In this document: piece after piece, positions 33,346-40,946 of the stretch
How positions within the stretch are numbered: the first letter of the stretch is position 1
Layout: each line of letters begins with the position of its first letter
Assembly (NCBI RefSeq): GCF_001577305.1
Contig: NZ_CP014518.1
Span: forward strand, 3,968,001 to 4,032,000
DNA from: Sinomonas atrocyanea
GTDB lineage: Bacteria; Actinomycetota; Actinomycetes; Actinomycetales; Micrococcaceae
DNA: 64,000 nucleotides
Reading direction: 5' to 3'
Program-made: the position numbers and the translations under genes
The notes under the pieces: generated by a model
Seen by the model: only the letters and a program-made list of their open reading frames with translations
Databases searched by the model: none
What the model was told of the DNA's origin: nothing

Positions 33346-33521
33346 CCTCCAGAAGCTGACCTCCAGAAGGTGTCCTCCAGAAGGTGACTCCCAGAAGGTG
33401 CCCTCCAGAAGGTGCCCTTCAGAAGGACATGGAGGCGACCCCCAGAGTCTGGGGGTCACCTCCTGAAAGTCACCTCCTGAAAGTCACCTCCTGAGAGTCA
33501 GGTCCTGAGGGTCAGATCCTG
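33346..33521. repeat. Inverted pair of 14-bp tandem arrays around a hairpin
   Basis: Left arm: AGAAG recurs at 33351, 33365, 33379, 33393, 33407 and 33421, exactly every 14 bp, in units close to AGAAGGTGACCTCC. Right arm: TCCTG recurs at 33461, 33475, 33489, 33503 and 33517, also every 14 bp, in units close to TCCTGAAAGTCACC, which is the complement of the left unit. Between them is a hairpin at 33437-33457. The whole fills the space between the convergent tetR and hpaB genes. Confidence 0.85.
33437..33457. terminator. Central hairpin of the 14-bp array
   Basis: GACCCCCAGA and TCTGGGGGTC pair perfectly around a single G. The stem can be extended outward to 33431 and 33463 with one mismatch. 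It lies between two convergent genes and probably terminates both. Confidence 0.7.
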
Positions 33522-33525
33522 CGGG

Positions 33526-35127
33526 TCAGCGGTTGAGGAAGACGCTCACGTCCTCGTTGCCGATGAGGTCGGGCACCGTCCAGCCGTCGAGGTCGTACTC
33601 GGCGAGGCACTGGTCCGCGAAGCCCTTCATGGCCGCCGTGGTGCCGTTGGCCTGGGCCGCCATGAGCGTCTCGAGCCGCACGCCCTCGTGGTTGCCCGCG
33701 TAGTTGCGCTCGTAGAGCTCGTGCCGGCCGCCGAACTCGCTGCCGATCGCGTCCCAGAGCAGCTTCATGAGCTTGACCCGGTCCACGGCCTGGATGCCCT
33801 CGGAGCCGCGGATGTACTTGTCCAGGTACGGCCGGATCTCCGGGGTCTTGAAGTCCAGCGCGCTCGAGTTGAGGTAGATCAGCCCGGAGGCGACGTCCTG
33901 CTCGATGATCTCCTTGATCCGCGGGTACCCGACCGACATGAACACGCGGTAGGACATCGCGTAGTCCGCCTTCGGCAGCACCGTCCCGTTCGGGCCGGCG
34001 TCGGGGTTCAGCGCCATCGCGTCCGCGAGCCCATAGAACATGTTGCGCCAGGCGATCACCTCGCCGGCCCGCGCCTGCACCCCGCGGAAGTCCTTGGTGC
34101 CCGTGATCTCGAGGGCCTTGAGGAGCAGTCCGGCGATGAAGTCGAGCTTCACGGCCAGGCGGATCACGCCCTGGAAGGAGAAGCGGTTGAGGAACCCGGT
34201 GGCCGGGGTGAAGTTGTTCATCTTGTCGATGTCCCCGTAGGCGAACACGTTCTCCCACGGGACGAGCACGTTGTCGAAGACGAACACGGCGTCGTTCTCG
34301 TCCAGCCGGGAGGAGAGCGGGTAGTCGAACGGCGTCCCCATGACCGCGGCCTGGTGCGCGTACGAGGCCCGGGAGATGAGCTTCACCCCGGGCGAGTCCA
34401 TCGGCACGGTGCAGATGAGCGCGAACTCCTTGCGCTTGATCGGCAGGCCGTAGTGGGCGATGAAGTTGTACTGCGTGATGGCCGAGCCGGTGGCGACCAC
34501 CTTGGCGCCCGAGACGATGAGCCCGGCGTCGGTCTCCTTCTGGACCTTCATGAACACGTCCCCGGCCTGATCCGGCGGGAGGTGCCGGTCCACGGGCGGG
34601 TTCACGATCGCGTGGTTCCAGTACAGGACCTTCTCCTGCGACTCGCGGTACCAGCGGTTCGCGTTGTCCTGGTACGGCTCGTAGTACTCGGGCATGCCGC
34701 CGAGGGTGCCGAGGAAGGAGCCCTTGTAGTCCGGCGAGCGGCCGAGCCAGCCGTAGGACATGCGCGCCCACGCCTCGATGGCTGCGCGCGAGGCCTTCAG
34801 GTCCTCGACGCTGCGGGCGGCCTTGAAGAACGGGTGGGTGAGTCCGCCGGAGCCGGTGTCCGTGGGGACCAGGAGCGTCGATGCCGTCTCGTCGCGGTGG
34901 AAGCCGTCGTAGAGCCGCGCGACCATCCGGACGGAGTTCCTGAACGCCGGGTGCGTCGTGACGTCCTTGACGCGCTCGCCGTAGATCCACACCTCCCGGC
35001 CGTCGCGGAGGGACTCGATGTACTCGTCGCCGGTCTGCGGCTTGAGCGGGTTGGCGGGCGTGGTGCGGACGCTCATGTCCGGCAGGGCTGCGGCCTGGGT
35101 GCTGGGCTGGTCGAGGATCTCGGTCAT
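33526..35127 (-). CDS. hpaB: 4-hydroxyphenylacetate 3-monooxygenase, oxygenase component
   Basis: This is a 533-residue FADH2-dependent hydroxylase of the HpaB family (acyl-CoA dehydrogenase-like fold). Recognisable segments are RDGREVWIYGERVKDVTTHP, THPFFKAARS, the flavin-contact region TGSAITQYNFIAHYG and the late DFKTPEIRPYLDKYIRGS. It hydroxylates 4-hydroxyphenylacetate or a related phenol ortho to the OH group, using reduced flavin from the reductase encoded 80 bp upstream. No homoprotocatechuate ring-cleavage genes follow, so the true substrate may be another phenol. Confidence 0.92.
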   Translation of the reverse strand: MTEILDQPSTQAAALPDMSVRTTPANPLKPQTGDEYIESLRDGREVWIYGERVKDVTTHPAFRNSVRMVARLYDGFHRDETASTLLVPTDTGSGGLTHPFFKAARSVEDLKASRAAIEAWARMSYGWLGRSPDYKGSFLGTLGGMPEYYEPYQDNANRWYRESQEKVLYWNHAIVNPPVDRHLPPDQAGDVFMKVQKETDAGLIVSGAKVVATGSAITQYNFIAHYGLPIKRKEFALICTVPMDSPGVKLISRASYAHQAAVMGTPFDYPLSSRLDENDAVFVFDNVLVPWENVFAYGDIDKMNNFTPATGFLNRFSFQGVIRLAVKLDFIAGLLLKALEITGTKDFRGVQARAGEVIAWRNMFYGLADAMALNPDAGPNGTVLPKADYAMSYRVFMSVGYPRIKEIIEQDVASGLIYLNSSALDFKTPEIRPYLDKYIRGSEGIQAVDRVKLMKLLWDAIGSEFGGRHELYERNYAGNHEGVRLETLMAAQANGTTAAMKGFADQCLAEYDLDGWTVPDLIGNEDVSVFLNR

Positions 35128-35207
35128 GCGGTGGTTCTCCTTTCGCGCGGCCGACGGCGGCGCTGCCGCGGCCTGGGGTGGGCTGGCTGAGGTTTCGTGC
35201 GGGGAGC

Positions 35208-35768
35208 TCAGACGGAGGCGAACTCCCGCAGCGGCGTGAACTGGGCCCCGTGGCCGTCGCCGCAGTAGTCCCACGGCGCGCCGCCGACGAGGCCGCCGAG
35301 GTGGTGGAACTTCCCGCCGAAGAACAGCAGGGGCGGCACGGGGGCGATCTCGAGCGCGGCGACCTCGCCGACGACGATGAGGTGATCGCCGCCGTCGTAC
35401 ACGTTCCACGGACGGCACTCAAGGGTGGCGGCGTTGCCCGCGAGGACGGGCACCCCGGTCGTGCTCGAGCCCCAGGCCGGGCCGCCCTTCATGGGGTGGC
35501 CTGCGAAGTGCAGGCACGTGTCCTGCTGGGCGTGGCTGAGGATGTTGATCGCGAAGGGCCGTCCGCCCGCGTAGTCGGCGAGCTTCGAGCCGCGCATGAG
35601 CGTGACCTGGGCGAGCGGCGGGTCGAGGGACACGGCGGTGAAGGCGCTCACGGTCGCGCCGTGGGCCTCCCCCTCGTCGTTGCGGGTCGTGACAACAGTG
35701 ACGCCGGTTCCGAAGCGCCCGAACGCGTGGCGCAGTTCCCGCGGGTCGATGGCTGGGGTGGTGGTCAT
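35208..35768 (-). CDS. hpaC: Flavin reductase (HpaC-like)
   Basis: This 186-residue protein has the flavin-reductase split-barrel fold: FGRFGTGVTVVTTRN, HGATVSAFTAVSLDPPL and FAINILS are the usual FMN/FAD-binding blocks, and GGDHLIVVGEV lies near the end. It supplies FADH2 to the adjacent HpaB. AGGAGG precedes the ATG at 35768. Two AraC-type direct repeats about 100 bp upstream suggest activation of this hpaCB operon by the neighbouring regulator. Confidence 0.92.
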   Translation of the reverse strand: MTTTPAIDPRELRHAFGRFGTGVTVVTTRNDEGEAHGATVSAFTAVSLDPPLAQVTLMRGSKLADYAGGRPFAINILSHAQQDTCLHFAGHPMKGGPAWGSSTTGVPVLAGNAATLECRPWNVYDGGDHLIVVGEVAALEIAPVPPLLFFGGKFHHLGGLVGGAPWDYCGDGHGAQFTPLREFASV

Positions 35769-35869
35769 GTCGGTCCTCCTGGTGGTCCGGCGATCGGGCC
35801 GCCGGGACTTCCACGAGTGTTCCAGCTCACATCCGGGCCCTGTGCGGGTCCGGCGCCGCCTGTCGGGCT

Positions 35870-35902
35870 GGTGCAAAAAGGCGTCCGCAGGGTGCAAAAG
35901 GG
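35870..35902 (-). promoter_or_regulatory. Direct repeats, likely AraC-activator sites for hpaCB
   Basis: GGTGCAAAAAGG (35870-35881) and GGTGCAAAAGGG (35891-35902) are direct repeats 21 bp apart, two helical turns. They lie about 100 bp upstream of hpaC and just after the stop of the AraC-family gene. This is the normal layout for an AraC activator binding two half-sites on one DNA face. Confidence 0.6.
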
Positions 35903-35911
35903 TGCCGGCCG

Positions 35912-36946
35912 TCAGGCAGGGCGCACGGGCACCGCGGCGCCCCGATCGCGGCGGGCCTCGCGCGGCGTCGTGCCGAACCTCGCCCTGAAGGCCCTGGCGA
36001 AGTAGGCCTGCGAGGAGAAGCCGCAGCGGGCCGCGATGGCGGCGATCGGCGTCGTGCCCTCCCCCGGGTCGGCGAGGAGCGCCGCGGCCCGTTCGAGCCG
36101 GCGCCGCAGCACGTAGGCGCCCGGCGGCTCGCCCGCCTCGGTGAAGACCCGGGCGAGGTGGCGTTCGCTGATGCCGACCGCGGCGGCGATCTGGGCGGGG
36201 CAGAGCCCCGGGTCCGCGAGATGGTCGCCGATGAAGCACCTCGCGGCGGCGAGATACGCTTCGGCGGCGCCCCCGCCCCGGCCGGCGAGGAGGAGGCGCA
36301 GGAGTTCGATGGACGAGTGTTCGACCCCGTCCGTGGCGGCACCGGGCCTCTGGCCGTCCGCCCCGTCGCGGTCGCAGGCGGCGAGCGCCCCGTGCACGAG
36401 CCGCGCGAGGGCGCGCATGTGCCGATTGGCGGGCCCGGGCTCGTGGAAGTCGACGACGACCGGCCGCCGCAGCGGCCGGCCGCCCGAGAGCCCGAGGTAC
36501 GTCCCGCGCGGGACGGTCAGGACCATCTCCTCGACGCCGCGGTGGAAGCCGCGCATGAACGGCTGGTCGGCGTCGTAGATCACGGCCTGCCCCGGCCGGA
36601 GGGCCTCGAAGCCTCCGGGGTAGTAGAAGAAGGCCTCGCCCTTGAGCGCGAAGAACACGCCGATGAGGTCCATCGGGTGCTTCCTGATGTAGCTCTCGGA
36701 GCGCTCGATCACCTGGGCACTCCCCCGGACCCGGGCGAGCCTGACCGCGGCGAAGTGGAGGTTGACCTCGGTCGCGGCGAGCGGGGAATCGTCCATCGTG
36801 CGGATGTCCAGGTCGATCAGGGCCCTGGCGTTGTAGGCCGACCAGAGTTCGAGGCGGTTCGCGGCGGCGACCCCCTCGGTCGAGAAGGCCAGCGAGCGGG
36901 GACGGTCCGGGCCGTCGGCGGGGAGAAGCTGCTCAGCGGGCATCAC
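35912..36946 (-). CDS. AraC-family regulator (FeaR/NphR-like)
   Basis: The 344 residues include an N-terminal AraC-binding-like domain (about 30-210, with RKHPMDLIGVFFALKG and LRPGQAVIYDADQPF). A C-terminal AraC helix-turn-helix pair follows (ICPAQIAAAVGISERHLARVF in variant form at about 246-266, and IAAIAARCGFSSQAYFARAF). The layout matches activators of aromatic-compound hydroxylases. It lies upstream of hpaCB on the same strand, with probable binding sites between. The GTG at 36946 or the next ATG is the start. Confidence 0.88.
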   Translation of the reverse strand: MMPAEQLLPADGPDRPRSLAFSTEGVAAANRLELWSAYNARALIDLDIRTMDDSPLAATEVNLHFAAVRLARVRGSAQVIERSESYIRKHPMDLIGVFFALKGEAFFYYPGGFEALRPGQAVIYDADQPFMRGFHRGVEEMVLTVPRGTYLGLSGGRPLRRPVVVDFHEPGPANRHMRALARLVHGALAACDRDGADGQRPGAATDGVEHSSIELLRLLLAGRGGGAAEAYLAAARCFIGDHLADPGLCPAQIAAAVGISERHLARVFTEAGEPPGAYVLRRRLERAAALLADPGEGTTPIAAIAARCGFSSQAYFARAFRARFGTTPREARRDRGAAVPVRPA

Positions 36947-37152
36947 TCGCCTTCCCGCCGGGGCGTCACTGCCGCCGGCTCAGGTGTGGTCTGCGTCACT
37001 CATGGATTACCCGACGCTAGATCTGGGCATCAGTAGAGGGGAATCGACCCCTTCCGCTGAGCTGAAGCAGAAGTAGCGCGGCTCCCCGGCGCTCCCGGCG
37101 GACGGCGGTACCCTGAGCACGCTCTACGGCAACCGACCGGAATGAGGACTCC

Positions 37153-38301
37153 ATGTCCGTCACGCCCGACCCTCCCGCCAAGCGGCAGCTCGCCGCGCTC
37201 TTCACCGACACCCTCGGCCGGGCCGGCATCCGCTCGGTCCAGGCCCTCGCCGTCGGCGCCCTCGCCTGGGCCGTCATCTGGGTCCTGCTGAGAATCCCCC
37301 TCGTGGTGATCCCGGTGGTCATCGCGGCCATCCTCTCCAGCGCGATCGCGCCCCTCGTCCGCTGGCTGCACGCCCACGGGTGGCCGCGGGCCCTGGCGGT
37401 CCTGTCCTCCTTCGTGGCGATCCTCGCGGTCTTCGGCGGGATCATCACGGGGATCGTGTTCCTCATCCGGGCCCAGGCGCGCGAGCTGGCCGAACGGTTC
37501 ACCGCAGGCCTCGAGCAGCTCCATGCCTTCCTCAACAACGGCCCGGCCCGCATCAGCGACCAGCAGATCACCCAGGCGCGCGATTCCCTCCAGCACTTCT
37601 TCACCTCCGGCAGCCTCGGAGCCGAGGCGCTCACCGGTGCCCGCACCGCGGGAGAGATCCTCACCGCGCTCATCCTCATGGCCGTGATCCTGTTCTTCTT
37701 CCTCAAGGACGGCCGGCAGATCCTCGACTTCGTGCTCTGGTTCATGCCGCCGTCCCACCGGGACAAGGCCCGGCTCGCAGCGGACCGCAGCGCGCACGTG
37801 CTCGGCGGCTACGTGCGCGGCACCGTGCTGGTCGCCGCCGCGGACGCCATCATCGTGGGCACGGGCCTGGTGATCCTGCACGTGCCGCTCGCCCCGGCGC
37901 TGGCCGTGTTCGTCTTCATCGGGGGCTTCATCCCGATCCTGGGCGCAACGCTCGCGGGCTTCCTCGCGGTCGGGGTGGCCCTCATCTCCAATGGACCGGT
38001 CGTGGCGCTCATCGTCCTGATCGTGGTCCTGGCGGCGAACCAGATCGAGCACCACCTCCTCCAGCCGCTGCTGATGGGCCGGGTCCTCTCGATCCATGGG
38101 CTGGCGATCATCCTCGCCCTCGCCTCCGGGACGGTGCTCGCCGGCATCATCGGCGCCCTGCTGGCCGTGCCGGTCACGGCCGTGGCCTGGGCCATCATCA
38201 AGACCTTCACCGGCCGCGGGGAACCCGCGGAGCCGGCCGAGCCGACCGGACCGGTCGGGGCGGACCTCGGCCCCGCGCCCACGGCCCGGTCTGAGTCCTA
38301 G
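37153..38301 (+). CDS. AI-2E-family transporter (PerM/YdiK-like)
   Basis: This is a 382-residue membrane protein of the AI-2 exporter-like superfamily. Hydrophobic segments cluster at the N-terminus (VVIPVVIAAILSSAIAPLVR) and in the C-terminal half. The family motif region FIGGFIPILGATLAG and the NQIEHHLLQPLLMG signature are present. The role may be export of a small solute or sodium; direct quorum-sensing function is not implied. A 24-bp tandem duplication spans its stop codon (38293-38340). Confidence 0.88.
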   Translation: MSVTPDPPAKRQLAALFTDTLGRAGIRSVQALAVGALAWAVIWVLLRIPLVVIPVVIAAILSSAIAPLVRWLHAHGWPRALAVLSSFVAILAVFGGIITGIVFLIRAQARELAERFTAGLEQLHAFLNNGPARISDQQITQARDSLQHFFTSGSLGAEALTGARTAGEILTALILMAVILFFFLKDGRQILDFVLWFMPPSHRDKARLAADRSAHVLGGYVRGTVLVAAADAIIVGTGLVILHVPLAPALAVFVFIGGFIPILGATLAGFLAVGVALISNGPVVALIVLIVVLAANQIEHHLLQPLLMGRVLSIHGLAIILALASGTVLAGIIGALLAVPVTAVAWAIIKTFTGRGEPAEPAEPTGPVGADLGPAPTARSES

Positions 38302-38344
38302 CCTGCGGCCCGGGCCGAGTCCCAGCCTGCGGCCCGGGACGCGG

Positions 38345-38977
38345 TCAGCCGACCTCCAGGAACGCCTGCCACAGGCCCACGATCACGATCGGCCCGAACA
38401 GGGCCCCGGTGACCACCTGGGCGAGCGTGTGGGCGCGGAGCACCACGCGGGCCCAGCCGACCGCGAGGACCACGAGCAGCAGCGGCCACCACGCAGAGCC
38501 GAAGAGCACGAGCACTGACACCGCGGCGGAGGACACGGCCGCGGCGTGGCCGCTCACCTTCCACCAGATGCTCACGATTGCGAGGACGGCGATGCCCGCG
38601 ATGAGCGCCAGGACCATCGCGACCACAGAGTGCGGCGCCCCCGCCCAGACGAGGACGCCGAGCCCGAGGAGCACGCACACGATCGCCATGGCGAGCACAG
38701 GGGCGCGCTGGGACCTCTTGCTCACGTGGTGGTCGACCACCTTGCCCGCACGCACGAGCGCGAGAAGCACCACGAACGGCAGCACCGACGTGAACAGGAG
38801 CGCGACGGCGCCGTACCACCAGGTGCCGGGCCAGCCGGGGCTCGCCGCCGGGCTCAGCAGAAGCTGGACCGCGATCGTGAACGGCGGCTGGAAGACCTCG
38901 CTGAGCGCCCGCGCGACGGCGGTGGCGCGCCCCTGCGGGGACGGCGCCGAGGGCGTCGGGCGATGGCTGGTGAGCAC
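38345..38977 (-). CDS. PAP2-family phosphatase
   Basis: This 210-residue membrane protein has about six hydrophobic segments. The phosphatase motifs are recognisable though shifted: KVSGHAAAVSSA corresponds to the PSGH block, and WARVVLRAHTLAQVVTGALFG to the terminal SRxxLxxHxxxD block, where the usual Asp is replaced by Gln. That substitution could reduce activity. The family dephosphorylates lipid phosphates such as undecaprenyl-PP. The GTG at 38977 is weakly supported. It is convergent with the AI-2E-type gene. Confidence 0.8.
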   Translation of the reverse strand: MLTSHRPTPSAPSPQGRATAVARALSEVFQPPFTIAVQLLLSPAASPGWPGTWWYGAVALLFTSVLPFVVLLALVRAGKVVDHHVSKRSQRAPVLAMAIVCVLLGLGVLVWAGAPHSVVAMVLALIAGIAVLAIVSIWWKVSGHAAAVSSAAVSVLVLFGSAWWPLLLVVLAVGWARVVLRAHTLAQVVTGALFGPIVIVGLWQAFLEVG

Positions 38978-39019
38978 CGTTCCAGTGTTCCATGCCCGGG
39001 CTGGCCGGCGCCGCCCGGA

Positions 39020-40474
39020 TCAGGGCGAGATGTGGTCGAGGTGCCTGTTGCGGGTGTGCGGGGTGAACTGCACCAGGACCGCGGCGATGACGAGGAACAC
39101 GGAGATCAGCCCGAGCGCCCCGATCACGGGCAGCATCGGCAGGATCGGGGTGATGACCATGACGCCGATGCCGCCGCCGATGTGCCCCGCCCCGTCCACG
39201 ATCGCGAAGCCCGTGGTCCGCGCCCGGGTGGGGAACGACTCGGCGGTCAGGGCGTAGGTCGGCGAGACCCACAGGTTGAACCCGGCGAAGATGAGGATGG
39301 AGCCGATCATCGCGATCCCCACGTTGGTCCCCGCGGCCGCCACCACCAGCGAACCGATCAGGGTCACCACGGCGCCGACGGGCAGCCAGTAGCGGCGCTC
39401 GAGCCGCTCGACGATCACGCTCATCACGGCGGCCTCGGCCACGAACCCGAGGGTCCCGACCGCGGCGATGACGCCGGCCTCGGGGGGCGGGTAGTGGAGG
39501 GCCGCGAGGACCACGGTGAAGCCGGCGGCGAAGGCGTAGACCGTGATGTACCCGATGAACCAGACGAAGAACAGCAGCACCATGCGCTTCACGTAGAGCG
39601 GGTTCGTGAAGAGGTCGCGGTACGGGACGGGCGACGGCGGCCTGGTCGCCCCGTGCACGTCCGTCACCACCGGTTCGGCGAGGGGCCCGTGCTGGGCGGC
39701 GCGCGCCTCCATGTCCTTCACCACGGAATCCGCCTCGGCGAAGCGGCCCTGCCCGATGAGCCAGCGCGGCGACTCGGGCAGCTCGAACCGCAGCAGCACC
39801 GCGACCACGGCGAGGATCGCCCCGACGCCGTACATCCACCGCCACCCGGTCTCGAACCCCGGCCCGGCCACCGCGAAGGGCAGGCCGAGCGGCCAGGGGG
39901 TGGCCGGCGTCGTGAGGATGAGCCCGAGCCAGATGCCCACGAAGGCGCCGAGGGCGGACATGATGAAGATGATCGTGGTGAACCGGGCGCGCGCGTGCCG
40001 CGGCGCCATCTCGTTGATGTACGTGTTGACGATCGCGAGGTCGGCGCCGATCCCGATGCCGGTGATGGTGCGGGCGATGTTGAAGTTGGCGTAGTCGCCC
40101 ACGAACGCGTTGTACAGCGACCCGAGGCCGGTGAGGAGCATCGTGACCATGAGCATGTTCCGCCGGCCGATCCGGTCCGCGATGGGGCTCAGGACCAGCG
40201 TTCCGAGCACGTAGCCGGCCAGGTTCAGCAACACGGGCAGCGGCAGCGCCCCCAGCGCCGTCTCCGGGGTGCAGCCCTTGTTGAGCTGGACGCACGTCTG
40301 GATGAACGAGACGTTGATGTCGAAGATGTCGTAGAAGGTGAACAGGAATCCGAGGCCGATGATCCCGATGAAGAGGTAGGACAGGCTCCATACCTCGAGC
40401 CGCTCTAGCCGGGCGATGATCTGCGGGCCCGTCGGGGCGGCGCTCACGGATCCGGCATCCATGGATGCAGCCAC
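39020..40474 (-). CDS. MFS transporter (sugar-porter-like)
   Basis: This is a 484-residue transporter with 12 helices. It has the loop motif IADRIGRRN, the GIGIGADLAIVNTYINEM segment in helix 4, ESPRWL before the central loop, and SPTYALTAESFPTRAR after helix 10. These are sugar-porter/inorganic phosphate or aromatic acid transporter features. The GTG at 40474 is chosen because GGGAGG lies nine bases upstream; the next ATG is at 40462. Its frame is continuous with the upstream damaged gene, but the intervening residues are not protein-like. Substrate unknown. Confidence 0.88.
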   Translation of the reverse strand: MAASMDAGSVSAAPTGPQIIARLERLEVWSLSYLFIGIIGLGFLFTFYDIFDINVSFIQTCVQLNKGCTPETALGALPLPVLLNLAGYVLGTLVLSPIADRIGRRNMLMVTMLLTGLGSLYNAFVGDYANFNIARTITGIGIGADLAIVNTYINEMAPRHARARFTTIIFIMSALGAFVGIWLGLILTTPATPWPLGLPFAVAGPGFETGWRWMYGVGAILAVVAVLLRFELPESPRWLIGQGRFAEADSVVKDMEARAAQHGPLAEPVVTDVHGATRPPSPVPYRDLFTNPLYVKRMVLLFFVWFIGYITVYAFAAGFTVVLAALHYPPPEAGVIAAVGTLGFVAEAAVMSVIVERLERRYWLPVGAVVTLIGSLVVAAAGTNVGIAMIGSILIFAGFNLWVSPTYALTAESFPTRARTTGFAIVDGAGHIGGGIGVMVITPILPMLPVIGALGLISVFLVIAAVLVQFTPHTRNRHLDHISP

Positions 40475-40586
40475 ATGGATCAACCTCCCGCAGCCCAGGG
40501 ATGGTGCTCGCTGCGCCAGAGACTGCCCTGGCTGCCGCCTCCATGGTGCGCCCGCCGCCCAGCCGCCACAAGATGCGGCGGAGCCG

Positions 40587-40936
40587 TCAGCCCGCGGCGG
40601 GGTCCGGGCGGACGTAGGTGAGGTCCCAGGGCTGCTGGCCGTGGGAGGACTCCAGCCATCCGTCCCGGGCGATCTCGGCCCGCAGCTCGGCCAGGCTCGC
40701 CTCGAGCCCCGGCGCCCAGGCCTCCCGGGGGCGGTCCGCCCGAGGGCGGGCCCGGCGAACGTGGCCCCGCGGTAGAGGATCCGCCCGTCGTCGGCGCGTG
40801 CCACGAACCGCATGGGCGAGCGCCCGTACTGGGACGTGAGCGTGTACAGGACGCGTGCCCACCAGGGCACCGAGGCGGGGTCCTCGAGCTCGATCCGGAG
40901 CGTGCGCGCGCTCCCGGGCTGCTCAGCGCTGCCCAT
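40587..40936 (-). pseudogene. Frameshifted small conserved-looking protein
   Basis: From the ATG at 40936, about 68 sensible residues are encoded (TLRIELEDPASVPWWARVLY, then RILYRGATFAGPALGRT). The frame then degenerates into Arg/Pro/Gly-rich noise. A coherent C-terminus (REAWAPGLEASLAELRAEIA, then QQPWDLTYVRPD) lies in the next frame and ends at 40587. Adding one base to the five-G run at 40727-40731 would join the halves into about 117 residues. It is either a true frameshift mutation or a homopolymer sequencing error. It lies 10 bp upstream of the end of bkdC on the other side. Function unknown. Confidence 0.65.
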
Positions 40937-40946
40937 GGTCCCTCCC

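Noticed and set aside
37036..37068. tRNA remnant suggested by GGGGTCGATTCCCC and AGCTCAGCGG on the minus strand
   Set aside because: The T-arm-like piece has a six-base loop, the D-arm-like piece is on the wrong side of it, and no acceptor or anticodon stem can be built.
38293..38340. The 24-bp tandem duplication across the AI-2E gene stop as a functional repeat
   Set aside because: Only two copies are present, and it is best explained as a simple slippage duplication.
39020..40936. A fusion of the small broken gene with the MFS transporter
   Set aside because: The 80 or so codons joining them are Arg/Pro/Ser-rich noise created by the frameshift. The transporter has its own GGGAGG and GTG start at 40474, and the true C-terminus of the small gene is in another frame.
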